Source: Thermococcus nautili (lineage in GTDB: Archaea; Methanobacteriota_B; Thermococci; Thermococcales; Thermococcaceae). Taken from it: DNA of 64,000 nucleotides. The notes beneath the pieces are model-generated. The model did no database searches. It saw nothing but the letters and a program-made list of their open reading frames with translations, and was not told where the DNA came from. Made by a program: the position numbers and the translations under genes. Below, in pieces: positions 52,154 through 61,515 of this stretch. Within the stretch, counting starts at the first letter, position 1; each line of letters starts with the position of its first letter. Location: positions 1,116,001 through 1,180,000 of the forward strand of contig NZ_CP007264.1 in assembly GCF_000585495.1 (NCBI RefSeq), in the 5' to 3' direction.

Positions 52154-53989
52154 ATGAAACGGTACCTGGCCGTGGCCGTTATGGCCCTGATGCTCGGGAG
52201 CGTTTTTGGTTTTGCTTCCGTTAGCGCCGCTTCGGACTATCCGAGGAACGAGACGCTGTACACCGCCAACAGCGCCCCGCCGACCAACGCAAACCCCTTC
52301 CAGGGTGGCAACATCATTGGTCTCGACGGTCTCATCTTTGAGCCCTTGGCAATGCTGAACTTCATGACCGGTGAGCTGAAGCCCTGGCTCGCCGAGAGCT
52401 GGAAGTGGGTCAAACCAAACGTTTTCGAGGTTAAACTCAGGCCCGGACTCAAGTGGCAGGACGGTCAGCCCCTCACAGCCGAGGACGTTAAGTTCTCCTA
52501 CGAGTACTACCAGGAGATTGGCCTCAGGAACTGGACAAAGCTCGGCCTCAAGGAGATAAAGGTCGTTGACGACAGAACCGTTGACTTCATCTTCGACGGT
52601 ACCCCCAACTACCAGCTCTGGCAGCTCCAGCTCTTCTACGGATGGGGACAGGGCGCCCTCATAATCCCGAAGCACATCTTCCAGAACATTGACCCCAAGC
52701 AGATACCCAAGATGACCTTCCTCGGTGACGAGAAGAAGTACCTCGTCGGTTCTGGCCCCTACAAGCTCAAGGAGGTCGTTCAGCAGCAGAAGGCCATTCT
52801 TGAAAGGAACGACGACTGGTGGGGCAACAAGGTCTTCGGCAAGCCTGCTCCGAAGTACATAATCCAGCTCTACGTTAAGGACAACTCCCAGGCCGCGAAC
52901 ATGTTCATCAAGGGCGACCTCGACGTCGGAACCTACTACATAGACATCGTCCAGGCCAAGAAGCAGAACCCGAACCTCGTCAGCTGGCTCGACAAGCCGC
53001 CCTACTTCCCGCCGGTGGCCCCTGTTCTGCTCTACTTCAACACCAAGAAGCCCCCGATGGACAACCCGCAGTTCAGGCGCGCCATAGCTATGGCGATAAA
53101 CCCCGAGCAGATAACCAAGAACGGTCCGATAAGCGGAAAGCCCGCCGAGATTCCCTTTGGAACCGGTCTCCTCCAGAAGTGGGCCGGCAAGATAGGGCTT
53201 GACGACCTCGTCAAGAAGTACGGCTGGCAGTACGGTAACATCGCCGAGGCCAACAAGATACTCGACCAGCTCGGCATGACCAAGAACGCCGACGGCTGGA
53301 GAACCTACAACGGCAAGGTCATAGAGCTCCACCTCGTCACCTGTGCCGGCTGTTCCGACTGGATTTCGACCGCAGAGATAATCCAGAACCAGCTCAGGGC
53401 CCTTGGAATCAAGGTCGTCATTGATAAGTACGACTGGGGAGCGATGATGGACAAGTACCACAAGGGTGACTTCGACCTCGGTCTCCACTGGGCCGGAACC
53501 TTCCAGCCGACCGCCTACGCGGTTTACAACGCCCTCCTAAGCAAGGATGGTGCCGCCAACTTCGGTGCCTACTACAATGAGCAGGCCGAGAAGATACTCG
53601 ACGAGTTCGCCAAGACCACCGACCCGAACAAGGAGGCCGAGTACATAAAGGAGCTCAGCGAGATATGGCTCAAGGACGTCCCGGCCGTTCCGGTTTACAT
53701 GGCAACGCTCTTCTACGAGGCCAACACCAAGTACTGGACCAACTGGCCCAACGAGAACAACCCCTACGGCGTCCCGATATTCTGGGCCAAGTACGGAACC
53801 TGGGGAACGGCTCTGGCACTGCTCGGTGTCAAGTCTGCCAGCGAGGCTCCGGCAACTACCAGCCAGCCGGCAGAGGAGAAGACCACCACTCCCACCAGCT
53901 CAACCAGCAAGGAGAGCAAGGGACTCTGCGGTCCGGCCTTCATCGTAGGCCTTGCCGTCGTTCCGCTCCTGTTGAGGCGCAGAAGGTGA
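52154..53989 (+). CDS. ABC importer solute-binding protein with CGP-CTERM anchor
   Basis: A 611-residue family 5 (DppA/OppA type) binding protein. A signal peptide (about 1-26, ending in VSA-A) is followed by SANPFQGGNIIG-type and LRPGLKWQDGQPLTAEDVKFSYEYY, the family signature. A Thr/Ser-rich linker (about 565-588) leads to KGLCGPAFIVGLAVVPLLL and RRRR, the CGP-CTERM tail, with Cys592 as likely lipid-anchor site. It would deliver chitin oligosaccharides (diacetylchitobiose) to the permeases. A T-rich stretch follows and may reduce read-through. Confidence 0.93.
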   Translation: MKRYLAVAVMALMLGSVFGFASVSAASDYPRNETLYTANSAPPTNANPFQGGNIIGLDGLIFEPLAMLNFMTGELKPWLAESWKWVKPNVFEVKLRPGLKWQDGQPLTAEDVKFSYEYYQEIGLRNWTKLGLKEIKVVDDRTVDFIFDGTPNYQLWQLQLFYGWGQGALIIPKHIFQNIDPKQIPKMTFLGDEKKYLVGSGPYKLKEVVQQQKAILERNDDWWGNKVFGKPAPKYIIQLYVKDNSQAANMFIKGDLDVGTYYIDIVQAKKQNPNLVSWLDKPPYFPPVAPVLLYFNTKKPPMDNPQFRRAIAMAINPEQITKNGPISGKPAEIPFGTGLLQKWAGKIGLDDLVKKYGWQYGNIAEANKILDQLGMTKNADGWRTYNGKVIELHLVTCAGCSDWISTAEIIQNQLRALGIKVVIDKYDWGAMMDKYHKGDFDLGLHWAGTFQPTAYAVYNALLSKDGAANFGAYYNEQAEKILDEFAKTTDPNKEAEYIKELSEIWLKDVPAVPVYMATLFYEANTKYWTNWPNENNPYGVPIFWAKYGTWGTALALLGVKSASEAPATTSQPAEEKTTTPTSSTSKESKGLCGPAFIVGLAVVPLLLRRRR

Positions 53990-53991
53990 TG

Positions 53992-54012
53992 CCCCCTTTT
54001 TCCTTTCTCTTA
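53992..54012 (+). terminator. Pyrimidine/T-rich intercistronic site
   Basis: CCCCCTTTTTCCTTTCTC right after the binding-protein stop contains the T-run seen at archaeal terminators. It lies before the permease genes, so it may act as a partial terminator that gives more binding protein than permease. This is inference from sequence only. Confidence 0.35.
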
Positions 54013-54043
54013 TCCTGACAATCAACGCGGTGGAGGGTAGACA

Positions 54044-55024
54044 ATGGGGTTCAAGAAGTACCTCGCGCGCAAGACCTTCGTGTATGGAATTACTTTCATA
54101 TTTGCCGTGACCCTCAACTGGTTGCTCCCGAGGCTCATGCCCGGAAACCCGATTGAGGCAATGATGTCCAAGAGCGGTGCCGTTAACGACGCCCTGGTTA
54201 AGTTCTACGAGGAGCTCTACGGCTTAAACCAGCCCCTCTGGAAGCAGTTCGTCAACTTCTGGGTCAGCCTCTTCCACGGAGATTTGGGCTACAGCATGCT
54301 GTACAACGCCCCAGTTTCGAGTATAATCAGGCACGCCCTCCCCTACGATATAGCAATCCTCCTTCCTGCAATCGTTCTGAGCTGGCTTGTTGGAAACTGG
54401 CTCGGTGCAATCGCGGGTAAGAACAAGAAGTATGACAAGTACACGATGCCGATATTCTACTTCCTCGCGAGCATGCCCTACTTCTGGTTCGCGATGATTC
54501 TCGTCTACGTTATAGGTGTTAAACTCGGCTGGCTCCCCTATTCTGGCGCCTACGCGCCGGATTTGGTGCCGAGCTTCTCCTGGACGTTCATCAAGAGCTT
54601 CCTCTCCCACTGGATTCTGCCCTTCCTGAGCCTGTTCATAGTCATGATTGGTAGCTGGGCAATTGGAATGCGCAACATGATAATCTACGAGCTCGAAGCA
54701 GATTATGTCCGCTACCTCGAGGCCCTTGGTGCGAGCGAGAAGCTCATGACCAAGCACGCCTACAGGAACGCAATCCTGCCCCAGGTAACAGGACTGGCCC
54801 TTCAGCTCGGAATGATGGTAGCTGGAGCGATTGCAACGGAGATAGTCTTCAACTACCCCGGAATCGGCGTGCTCATAATGAACGCGGCACTCAACCAGGA
54901 CTACTTCCTCCTCCAGGGGGCGTTTCTCATCGTCGTAATCTCAGTCCTCGCGGCCAACTTCCTGATTGACATAGTCTACGCCTTCATAGACCCGCGCGTC
55001 AGGGCGAGCTACACGGAGGGTTGA
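54044..55024 (+). CDS. ABC importer permease (DppB-like)
   Basis: A 326-residue permease with six membrane segments. The start VYGITFIFAVTLNWLLPRLMPGNPIEAM is characteristic of DppB-type subunits. The coupling EAA loop is YVRYLEALGASEKLMTKHAYRNAILPQVTGL. It forms the membrane channel with the DppC-like protein encoded next. GGAGGG lies upstream of the ATG. The next gene begins two bases after its stop. Confidence 0.94.
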   Translation: MGFKKYLARKTFVYGITFIFAVTLNWLLPRLMPGNPIEAMMSKSGAVNDALVKFYEELYGLNQPLWKQFVNFWVSLFHGDLGYSMLYNAPVSSIIRHALPYDIAILLPAIVLSWLVGNWLGAIAGKNKKYDKYTMPIFYFLASMPYFWFAMILVYVIGVKLGWLPYSGAYAPDLVPSFSWTFIKSFLSHWILPFLSLFIVMIGSWAIGMRNMIIYELEADYVRYLEALGASEKLMTKHAYRNAILPQVTGLALQLGMMVAGAIATEIVFNYPGIGVLIMNAALNQDYFLLQGAFLIVVISVLAANFLIDIVYAFIDPRVRASYTEG

Positions 55025-55026
55025 AG

Positions 55027-55959
55027 ATGGCGAGGAGAAACAAGTTCGAGGTCGTTAGAATCGCCTTCAAAAACAGGAAGTTCCAGTTCGGCTTCGGCCT
55101 TCTGGCCTTTTTCGTGATATTCGCCCTAATCGGCCCGCTCTTTACGCCCTTCGCGTGGGACGGCCTCTACTACGAGAAGGTCGGTGGAATAAAGATAGCC
55201 TCCTACGGCGAGAAGACCCTTCCGCCGATGAGCCACGAGGTCATAACGACCTACACTGGCAAGGAGGTTGAAGTCCTCCACATCCTTGGAACGAACATCA
55301 ACGGTCAGGACCTCTACGCGAGGCTCGTCTACGGTCTGAGAACGAGCCTGTGGATAGCGTTCCTCGCGGCAGTCATCGGAACGATACTCGGAATAACGAT
55401 AGGTCTCGTAGCCGGCTACAAGGGGGGCTGGGTCGACGAGCTTCTCATGATGTTCACCAACATAATGCTCGTCATCCCCTCGATAGTGCTCCTCATCCTG
55501 GTCGCCGCTTACCTCTCTGCAAGAACTCCCGGCATTCAGGCGGTCATCATAGGTCTCACAGGCTGGCCCTGGGTCGCGAGGGCCGTTAGAAGTCAGACCC
55601 TTTCGCTCAAGAACAGGGAGTTCGTCCACCTCGCGAAGCTCGCCGGGCTGAGCGACTTCAAGATTATCTTCACCGAGGTAATGCCGAACATGATTTCCTA
55701 CATCTTCATGGCCGGAATCCTGCAGTTCAGCGGTGCAATCCTCGCCTCGGCGACCCTCGACTTCATAGGCCTCGGGCCGACCACGATGGTCTCGCTTGGA
55801 AACATTCTCCAGAGGGCCATAGCCTACAACGCCCTCCAGTTCGGCTGGTGGTGGTGGTTCATCCCGCCGGGACTCATTATAACCCTCATCATCACGGCGT
55901 TGTTCTTCGTGAACATCGGCCTTGAAGAAGTGTTCAATCCGCGCCTCAGGAGGGAGTGA
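55027..55959 (+). CDS. ABC importer permease (DppC-like)
   Basis: A 310-residue permease with six membrane segments and the N-terminal cytoplasmic helix of DppC/OppC proteins. The HILGTNINGQDLYARLVYGLRTSLWI block and the EAA loop REFVHLAKLAGLSDFKIIFTEVMPNM mark the family. The ATG at 55027 follows GGAGGG by 6 bases; the TTG at 55021 is rejected. It pairs with the preceding permease. Confidence 0.94.
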   Translation: MARRNKFEVVRIAFKNRKFQFGFGLLAFFVIFALIGPLFTPFAWDGLYYEKVGGIKIASYGEKTLPPMSHEVITTYTGKEVEVLHILGTNINGQDLYARLVYGLRTSLWIAFLAAVIGTILGITIGLVAGYKGGWVDELLMMFTNIMLVIPSIVLLILVAAYLSARTPGIQAVIIGLTGWPWVARAVRSQTLSLKNREFVHLAKLAGLSDFKIIFTEVMPNMISYIFMAGILQFSGAILASATLDFIGLGPTTMVSLGNILQRAIAYNALQFGWWWWFIPPGLIITLIITALFFVNIGLEEVFNPRLRRE

Positions 55960-55960
55960 G

Positions 55961-56932
55961 ATGGCAATGCTCACCGTTGAAGACCTTAAAATCTACTACT
56001 CAACGCCCCTCGGCCACGTTAAGGCCGTTGACGGGGTTTCCTTTGAGGTTAGGGAAGGAGAAGTCTTCGGAATAGCCGGCGAGAGCGGTTGCGGGAAGTC
56101 AACGCTCGTCCACTCCCTAATCCTCAGGAAGCCCCCGATGGTGCACATGGGCGGTAAGGCCCTCTTCAAGGGCAAAGACCTCATGACGATGAGCCCAAAG
56201 GAGTCCAGAAAAATCCGCTACACCGAGCTCTCAATAATCCCCCAGTACGCGATGAACGCCCTCAACCCGACGAAGAAAATCAAGGACATCGTGTGGGACT
56301 TAGCTAGGGAGCACGGCTACACCGATAGAAACGAGATTGAGAAGCTCCTCCGCGAGAGGCTTGAGATGGTCAAGCTCTCCCCCAAGGTCGCCGAGATGTA
56401 CCCCGTCGAGCTGAGCGGTGGAATGCGCCAGCGCGCGACGATGGTTGTCTCGACCCTTCTCAACCCCGACCTGCTCATCGCGGACGAGGTCACCTCTGCC
56501 TTAGACGTCACGACCCAGCGCGTCGTCATTGAGCTCCTCCATCACTTCATGAAAGAGGGAATCGTCAAGTCCATCATCTTCGTCACCCACGACTTAGCGT
56601 TGCTCGACAAGATAGCCGACAGGATAATGATAATGTACGCGGGCAAGGTCGTCGAGATAGGTCCGACCGACGAAGTCATCAACGAGCCGAGCCATCCCTA
56701 CACCCAGCTTCTCCTCAACTCCCTGCCGAGGATGGGGGTGCAGTACAAGAGGCAGAAGCTCAAGGGAATCCCCGGTTACCCGATTAGTTTGCTCAACCCG
56801 CCGAAGGGCTGTCGCTTCTACACGCGCTGTCCCTACGCCCTCGACAAGTGCCCGCACGTCGAGCCGAAGCTCGTGAAGGTGGGCGAGGAGCACTACGCGG
56901 CCTGCCATCTCCTCGGGGGTGAAAGCCAATGA
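55961..56932 (+). CDS. ABC importer ATP-binding protein (DppD-like)
   Basis: A 323-residue ATPase. Walker A is GESGCGKST, signature LSGGMRQR, Walker B LLIADEVTSALD, switch His in VTHDLALLD. The C-terminal oligopeptide/dipeptide domain carries Cys residues in GCRFYTRCPYALDKCP, a known iron-sulfur binding pattern of DppD-type ATPases. The ATG at 55961 follows GGAGGG. It overlaps the next ATPase gene by 4 bases. Confidence 0.95.
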   Translation: MAMLTVEDLKIYYSTPLGHVKAVDGVSFEVREGEVFGIAGESGCGKSTLVHSLILRKPPMVHMGGKALFKGKDLMTMSPKESRKIRYTELSIIPQYAMNALNPTKKIKDIVWDLAREHGYTDRNEIEKLLRERLEMVKLSPKVAEMYPVELSGGMRQRATMVVSTLLNPDLLIADEVTSALDVTTQRVVIELLHHFMKEGIVKSIIFVTHDLALLDKIADRIMIMYAGKVVEIGPTDEVINEPSHPYTQLLLNSLPRMGVQYKRQKLKGIPGYPISLLNPPKGCRFYTRCPYALDKCPHVEPKLVKVGEEHYAACHLLGGESQ

Positions 56933-57894
56933 GCGAACTTTTGAGGGTCGAGCACCTGACCAAAATCTTCACCTCCGGCTTCATCGGTGGCTTTGAGATT
57001 AGGGCCGTTGACGACGTCAGCTTCACCATACGGAAGGGCGAGATAGTTTCCCTCGTTGGTGAGAGCGGTAGCGGAAAGACCACCACCGGAAAGCTCATTC
57101 TCCGCCTCATCCAGCCTACATCTGGCAGGATACTCTTCGAGGGTAAGGATATTCTCCAGATGAGCAAGAACGAGCTCAAGAAGAACTACTACCGCCAGGT
57201 TCAAGCCGTCTTCCAGGACCCCTTTGCGAGCTTCAACCCGCTCCACCCGATTGACAGGGCCTTCGACCTGATATTCGACTCCTACCTCCCCGACGTTAGC
57301 AAGGGCGAGCGCGACGAGATGATTGACAAGGCCCTCATCCAGGTCGGCCTCAATCCTGACCAGATTCGCGGAAAGTTCCCCCACCAGCTCAGCGGCGGCC
57401 AGCTCCAGAGAATCCTCATAGCGAGGGCCTTACTGCTGAAGCCGAAGCTCCTCATAGCTGACGAGGCCGTTTCGATGCTCGACGCCTCGACGAGGATTGA
57501 CGTCCTAAACTTACTCGGCGACTTCAGGGACAAGTACGGAACCTCGGTTCTCTTCGTAACCCACGATTTGGCTCTGGGCTACTACATCAGCGACACGACC
57601 ATCATCATGTACCGCGGGACGATAGTGGAGATGGGGGACACCGAGAAGGTCTTCCACAACCCGCTCCACCCCTACACCCAGATGCTCCTTGAGAGCGTCC
57701 CCGATTTGAACGTCAAGTGGGAGTTCAAGGGAATCGAGCCCGAAAAGGAGGAGGGAACCGTTTATTCTCTCCAGGGCTGCCGCTACGCCCCGAGATGCCC
57801 CAAGGCCAAGGAAATCTGCTTCAGAACCCGTCCCGAGCTCCACGAGGTTGAGAAGAACCACTGGGTTGCCTGCCATCTTTACGGAGGTGAGTGA
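56929..57894 (+). CDS. ABC importer ATP-binding protein (DppF-like)
   Basis: A 321-residue ATPase, partner of the preceding one. Walker A is GESGSGKTT, signature LSGGQLQR, Walker [13 protein letters not shown] and switch His in VTHDLALGY. It also ends with a Cys cluster, [15 protein letters not shown]. The two ATPases form the heterodimer that powers the importer. It ends one base before the glmD start, with the GGAGGTGAG ribosome site inside its last codons. Confidence 0.95.
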   Translation: MSELLRVEHLTKIFTSGFIGGFEIRAVDDVSFTIRKGEIVSLVGESGSGKTTTGKLILRLIQPTSGRILFEGKDILQMSKNELKKNYYRQVQAVFQDPFASFNPLHPIDRAFDLIFDSYLPDVSKGERDEMIDKALIQVGLNPDQIRGKFPHQLSGGQLQRILIARALLLKPKLLIADEAVSMLDASTRIDVLNLLGDFRDKYGTSVLFVTHDLALGYYISDTTIIMYRGTIVEMGDTEKVFHNPLHPYTQMLLESVPDLNVKWEFKGIEPEKEEGTVYSLQGCRYAPRCPKAKEICFRTRPELHEVEKNHWVACHLYGGE

Positions 57895-57895
57895 G

Positions 57896-58876
57896 ATGCA
57901 CTCGACGATTAGGGAGATTAGGAAGACTCCAGAGGGAATAATGAAGGCCCAAAAGGCCTTTGAAGATTTCATAGCCAATCACGACTTCCGGTTACCGAGA
58001 GAGATAGTTTACACTGGCTGTGGCAGTTCACACTTCCTGTCGCAGCCGCTGGCCATGGCAACCACCCGCCTCGGGGGCAGGGGAGCGGCCCTCCCCTGCT
58101 CCGAACTTCTTTATTCGCGCGAATGGTACAGCATAGGAAACCCCGAGCTTCTGGTGGCAATCTCGCGCTCCGGGGAAACGACTGAAGCTATTAAAGCCCT
58201 AAAAGCCCTTGACGTCCCCAGGTTCGCTCTCACGGCCTACGAGAGCACCCTTTCGAGGGAAGCGGACTACGCGCTAATCGTTCCCGCCCACGAGGAGAGC
58301 GTCGTCATGACTCACTCTTTCCCGGCCTTCTACTTCGCCTACCTCCAGCTGCTCCTTCACTCGTACGGGAAGGAAACCTTGGACGCCGGGCACGTATCTT
58401 CCCTCACCGATGACGTGCTAAAGAACGAGAACCACGTGAGGGAGATTGTGGAAGGCTTTGACTTCAGGAACGTCATCTTCCTCGGCTCGGGGATACTCTA
58501 TCCAATAGCCCTTGAGGCCATGCTCAAGATGAAGGAAATGGCCCTCTTCTGGAGCGAGGCTTACCACACCTTCGAGGTCAGGCACGGCTTCAAGTCCATA
58601 GCGGACGAGGGAACGCTCGTCGTCCTCCTCGTGAACGAGCCCTTCGACTGGCACGAGAAGCTGACGAAGGAATTCCAGGGGCAAAAGGCCAGGGTTCTCA
58701 CCGTCGGAAGGCGCGACACCGGGGCAGACTACTTCATTAAAATCCCCGAACTGGACGAGCTTGCAAGTCCAGTCCTCTACCTCCCGATAATTCAGCTCCT
58801 CGCCTACTACAAGGCCGTATCGCGCGGTTTGAATCCGGACAATCCAAGGTTCCTCAGCAAGGTGGTCAAGTGGTGA
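57896..58876 (+). CDS. glmD: Glucosamine-6-phosphate deaminase GlmD (SIS domain)
   Basis: A 326-residue protein with two SIS domains: [18 protein letters not shown] and [18 protein letters not shown] in the first, [23 protein letters not shown] in the second, with [15 protein letters not shown] completing the sugar-phosphate site. In T. kodakarensis this archaea-specific GlmD converts glucosamine-6-phosphate to fructose-6-phosphate and ammonia, and its gene lies next to glmA as here. The glutaminase domain of GlmS is absent. The ATG at 57896 follows GGAGGTGAG. The stop overlaps glmA's upstream region. Confidence 0.92.
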   Translation: MHSTIREIRKTPEGIMKAQKAFEDFIANHDFRLPREIVYTGCGSSHFLSQPLAMATTRLGGRGAALPCSELLYSREWYSIGNPELLVAISRSGETTEAIKALKALDVPRFALTAYESTLSREADYALIVPAHEESVVMTHSFPAFYFAYLQLLLHSYGKETLDAGHVSSLTDDVLKNENHVREIVEGFDFRNVIFLGSGILYPIALEAMLKMKEMALFWSEAYHTFEVRHGFKSIADEGTLVVLLVNEPFDWHEKLTKEFQGQKARVLTVGRRDTGADYFIKIPELDELASPVLYLPIIQLLAYYKAVSRGLNPDNPRFLSKVVKW

Positions 58877-58881
58877 TGGTG

Positions 58882-61227
58882 ATGAAAGTTGGCCACGATG
58901 GTAAGACTTACCTACTGGATGGGGAGCGCTTCCAGGTCTACGGGGGAACGCTCCAGTTCTTCAGAGTCCCAAGGGAGAGCTGGAAGGAAAGGCTGGAGAG
59001 GATGAAGAGGCACGGCCTCAACACGGTAGACACCTACGTCGCCTGGAACTGGCACGAACCCGAGAAAGGGAAGTTCGACTTCACCGGCGAGACGCACCCC
59101 CAGAGGGACTTAATAGGCTTCCTTGAGCTGGCAGATAAAGTCGGCCTGAAGGTCATCATAAGGCCCGGTCCCTACATCTGCGGCGAGTGGAGGAACGGCG
59201 GAATACCTGAGTGGCTCATCGATGAGCATCCAGAAATCCTTGCGAAAGGCCCCAACGGACCCCTGCCGAGGGACATCTACTACCCCCCGATTACCTACCT
59301 CCACCCTACATACCTCAAGGCCGTCTCTGAGTGGTACGATGAAGTTCTCCCGATAATCAGGGACTACCTCTACACCAACGGCGGGCCGATAATAAGCGTC
59401 TCCATAGACGACGAGCCGTCCTACTGGGAGACTATCTTCCAGCCCTTCCTCACCGACTACAACGAGGTCATCACCCGTCCGGGCGGCCTGTGGGAGGAGT
59501 GGCTTCGCTCCAACTACTCCCTCGACGAGCTGAGCGAGCGCTACGGAACGCCAATAAGTGATTACTCCGAGGTCTACGCGCCGGCGAGCGAGAACGAACC
59601 CCTGCCAAAGATACTTGACTGGCACCACTTCAAGATATGGATGACCAACCGCTACGTGGAAATCCTCTACGGGCATCTAAAGCGCTACATCGACGTCCCG
59701 ATAAGCATCCTCGACCCCTACCTGCTCCTCGCGGCCTGGAGACACTTCTACCGCTACGTTAAGAAGAGAAACCTCGACATCCACCTCTGGACAGAGTTCT
59801 GGTACTCCTTCTACCGCTCCTTCGACCTGAAGGAAGACAGGCTCGGCCACATCTACTACAAAACCGGGGTCTACCGCTTCTACCAGAGGAGGCTCGGAAC
59901 GCCGCCCCTCAGCATAGAGACGCAGGTTTCCCTCGCCCACACCATCGAGCCCGATGAAGCGGAGCACCTCTACTCGCTGATAGCCTCGCTCGGAATCCAC
60001 AACATCAACTACTACCTCTACGTCGGCGGTGAAAATCCAAAAGGCTACGAGTCCCACAACGGCGTGACCTGGGACGTCTACTCGCCGATAGGCCTCGACG
60101 GGAGCGAGAGGCCCCACGTTGAGCCGATAAAGTGGCTCGGCGAGTTCCTGCTCAACAACCCGGACTTCGGCAATGCCGAGCTGAGGCCGAGGGTGGCTTT
60201 CGGAACCTACGAGCCCTATGAGGCGGTCTCGACCTTTGGCCTGAGGAAGGGCATGACCGAGAGCGTGAACCTCAACGAATACCTCTTCGGTGAGAGGGGC
60301 CTCTTAACGCTCCTCGCCATGAGCAACGTCCCCTTCGACGTTCTTGACCTTGAGGAGACGAGCGTTGAGGAGATGCTCTCCTACGGCCAGCTCTGGGTGT
60401 ACAGCCTCGATTTCATGTCCCGAGAGGTCCAGGACAAGTTAGTTGAGTTCGTTGCGAGGGGCGGGAACCTCGTAATCCTGCCGATGCTTCCATATCTCGA
60501 CGAGAACATGAAGCCATACTCCGCCCTCGCCGAGTTCCTCGGCGTCGAGGTTGAGAGGGCCGAGGCGAGGGACAACGTGAGGCTGATTCAGTTCACGAGC
60601 GTCGAGAGCGAGGGAATAGACAGAATGCTCGTCAGAAACACCGTCAGAGAGGTCAAAGGCGGCGAGCCGTTCGTCTTCCACTACGGCAGGCCGGTCGGAA
60701 CGCTCGTTAGGAAGGGGAAGGGAAGCGCAATCGTGCTCGGCTTCAGGCTCCAGTACTACAACAGCTACCACGACCTCCACAGGAAGTTCGTTGACAAACT
60801 GCTTGAGATGCAGAACGTGAAGAGGGACTTCGAGGTCACGGACAGGGACATGATAGCGATTCCGCGCGGCAACTACCTCGTCCTGCTCAACCCCAGAGGC
60901 CACAGGGTCTTCGGAAAAGTGCGGTACAGGGGAATCGAGGTTCCCCAGCTCCTCGACGGCATCGAGATGGAGAAGCGCGGTGCTCTCTTCCTGCCCTTCG
61001 GCGTTAGAGTCGGAGACGTTGAGGTGGTCTACGCAACGGCCACACTCCTCAGTGGGGACGGAAAAACGCTCCGCTTCAGGAACCACCTGAGCGGTTCCAG
61101 CGAGGTCGCTTTGCGGGGCGTTGAGGAAGTCAAGGCGATTGAGGGTAGAATCGTGGACGAGAGCTTTGAGAACGGAATCCTGAGGGTCGTCGTAGAGCAT
61201 GATAATGAGTTCGAGCTGGGCCTCTGA
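58882..61227 (+). CDS. glmA: Exo-beta-D-glucosaminidase GlmA
   Basis: A 781-residue GH35-type enzyme that splits chitobiose (GlcN2) to glucosamine. The acid/base Glu is E178 in SIDDEPSYW and the nucleophile E346 in SIETQVSLAH, positions one off those assigned in the T. kodakarensis enzyme as I recall. The N-terminal barrel begins VYGGTLQFFRVPRESW and contains RPGPYICGEWRNGG. It has no signal peptide, so it acts on deacetylated disaccharide inside the cell. The ATG at 58882 has GGTGA 5 bases upstream; two earlier starts in the GTGATG run are possible. Confidence 0.94.
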   Translation: MKVGHDGKTYLLDGERFQVYGGTLQFFRVPRESWKERLERMKRHGLNTVDTYVAWNWHEPEKGKFDFTGETHPQRDLIGFLELADKVGLKVIIRPGPYICGEWRNGGIPEWLIDEHPEILAKGPNGPLPRDIYYPPITYLHPTYLKAVSEWYDEVLPIIRDYLYTNGGPIISVSIDDEPSYWETIFQPFLTDYNEVITRPGGLWEEWLRSNYSLDELSERYGTPISDYSEVYAPASENEPLPKILDWHHFKIWMTNRYVEILYGHLKRYIDVPISILDPYLLLAAWRHFYRYVKKRNLDIHLWTEFWYSFYRSFDLKEDRLGHIYYKTGVYRFYQRRLGTPPLSIETQVSLAHTIEPDEAEHLYSLIASLGIHNINYYLYVGGENPKGYESHNGVTWDVYSPIGLDGSERPHVEPIKWLGEFLLNNPDFGNAELRPRVAFGTYEPYEAVSTFGLRKGMTESVNLNEYLFGERGLLTLLAMSNVPFDVLDLEETSVEEMLSYGQLWVYSLDFMSREVQDKLVEFVARGGNLVILPMLPYLDENMKPYSALAEFLGVEVERAEARDNVRLIQFTSVESEGIDRMLVRNTVREVKGGEPFVFHYGRPVGTLVRKGKGSAIVLGFRLQYYNSYHDLHRKFVDKLLEMQNVKRDFEVTDRDMIAIPRGNYLVLLNPRGHRVFGKVRYRGIEVPQLLDGIEMEKRGALFLPFGVRVGDVEVVYATATLLSGDGKTLRFRNHLSGSSEVALRGVEEVKAIEGRIVDESFENGILRVVVEHDNEFELGL

Positions 61228-61291
61228 CTCCACTGCCTCCTTCACTTTTTGCTTTTGAAACCTTTTTAAGGCCCCTCCTCCTATTTTTCCC

Positions 61292-61349
61292 CGCGATGAT
61301 GAGTGATGGGCGAACCGAAGGGTGAGGAAGGAAAGGTGATCGCTGAGCA
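61292..61349 (+). ncRNA. C/D box guide sRNA, first of tandem pair
   Basis: Box C ATGATGA (61296-61302), 12-base guide GTGATGGGCGAA, box D' CCGA (61315-61318), 3-base spacer, box C' GTGAGGA (61322-61328), 14-base guide AGGAAAGGTGATCG, box D CTGA (61343-61346). This is a complete archaeal C/D guide RNA. CCTTTTTAAGG lies about 25-30 bases before the 5' end as a TATA box. The D' guide can pair with a GTTCGCCCAT-type stretch that I recall from the A-loop region of archaeal 23S rRNA; this needs checking. Confidence 0.9.
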
Positions 61350-61380
61350 ACCCTTTTAAGCGCCCGTTCCAACTTTTTTC

Positions 61381-61435
61381 GGGATGATGAGTTCAGCCTT
61401 GTCCGAGCTGTGACGAGGGAGTGACGGACTGACCG
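61381..61435 (+). ncRNA. C/D box guide sRNA, second of tandem pair
   Basis: Box C ATGATGA (61384-61390), 12-base guide GTTCAGCCTTGT, box D' CCGA (61403-61406), 3-base spacer, box C' GTGACGA (61410-61416), 12-base guide GGGAGTGACGGA, box D CTGA (61429-61432). CCCTTTTAAGC directly after the first RNA is its own TATA box. The D' guide pairs over 10 bases with CAAGGCTGAA, which I recall from archaeal 16S rRNA just before AACTTAAAGGAATTG. It is a paralogous architecture, not a sequence copy, of the first RNA. Confidence 0.9.
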
Positions 61436-61515
61436 CCACTTTTTTAAATTAGACTAATTGAATTCGAAAACCTAATAACCTTAGGGGGCTGAAGGGAATT
61501 AGAAAGGTTTAAATA

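Noticed and set aside
52010-53488. 492-codon minus-strand frame opposite the solute-binding protein
   Set aside because: Antisense shadow of a biased gene; Val/Leu/Glu-rich with no domain.
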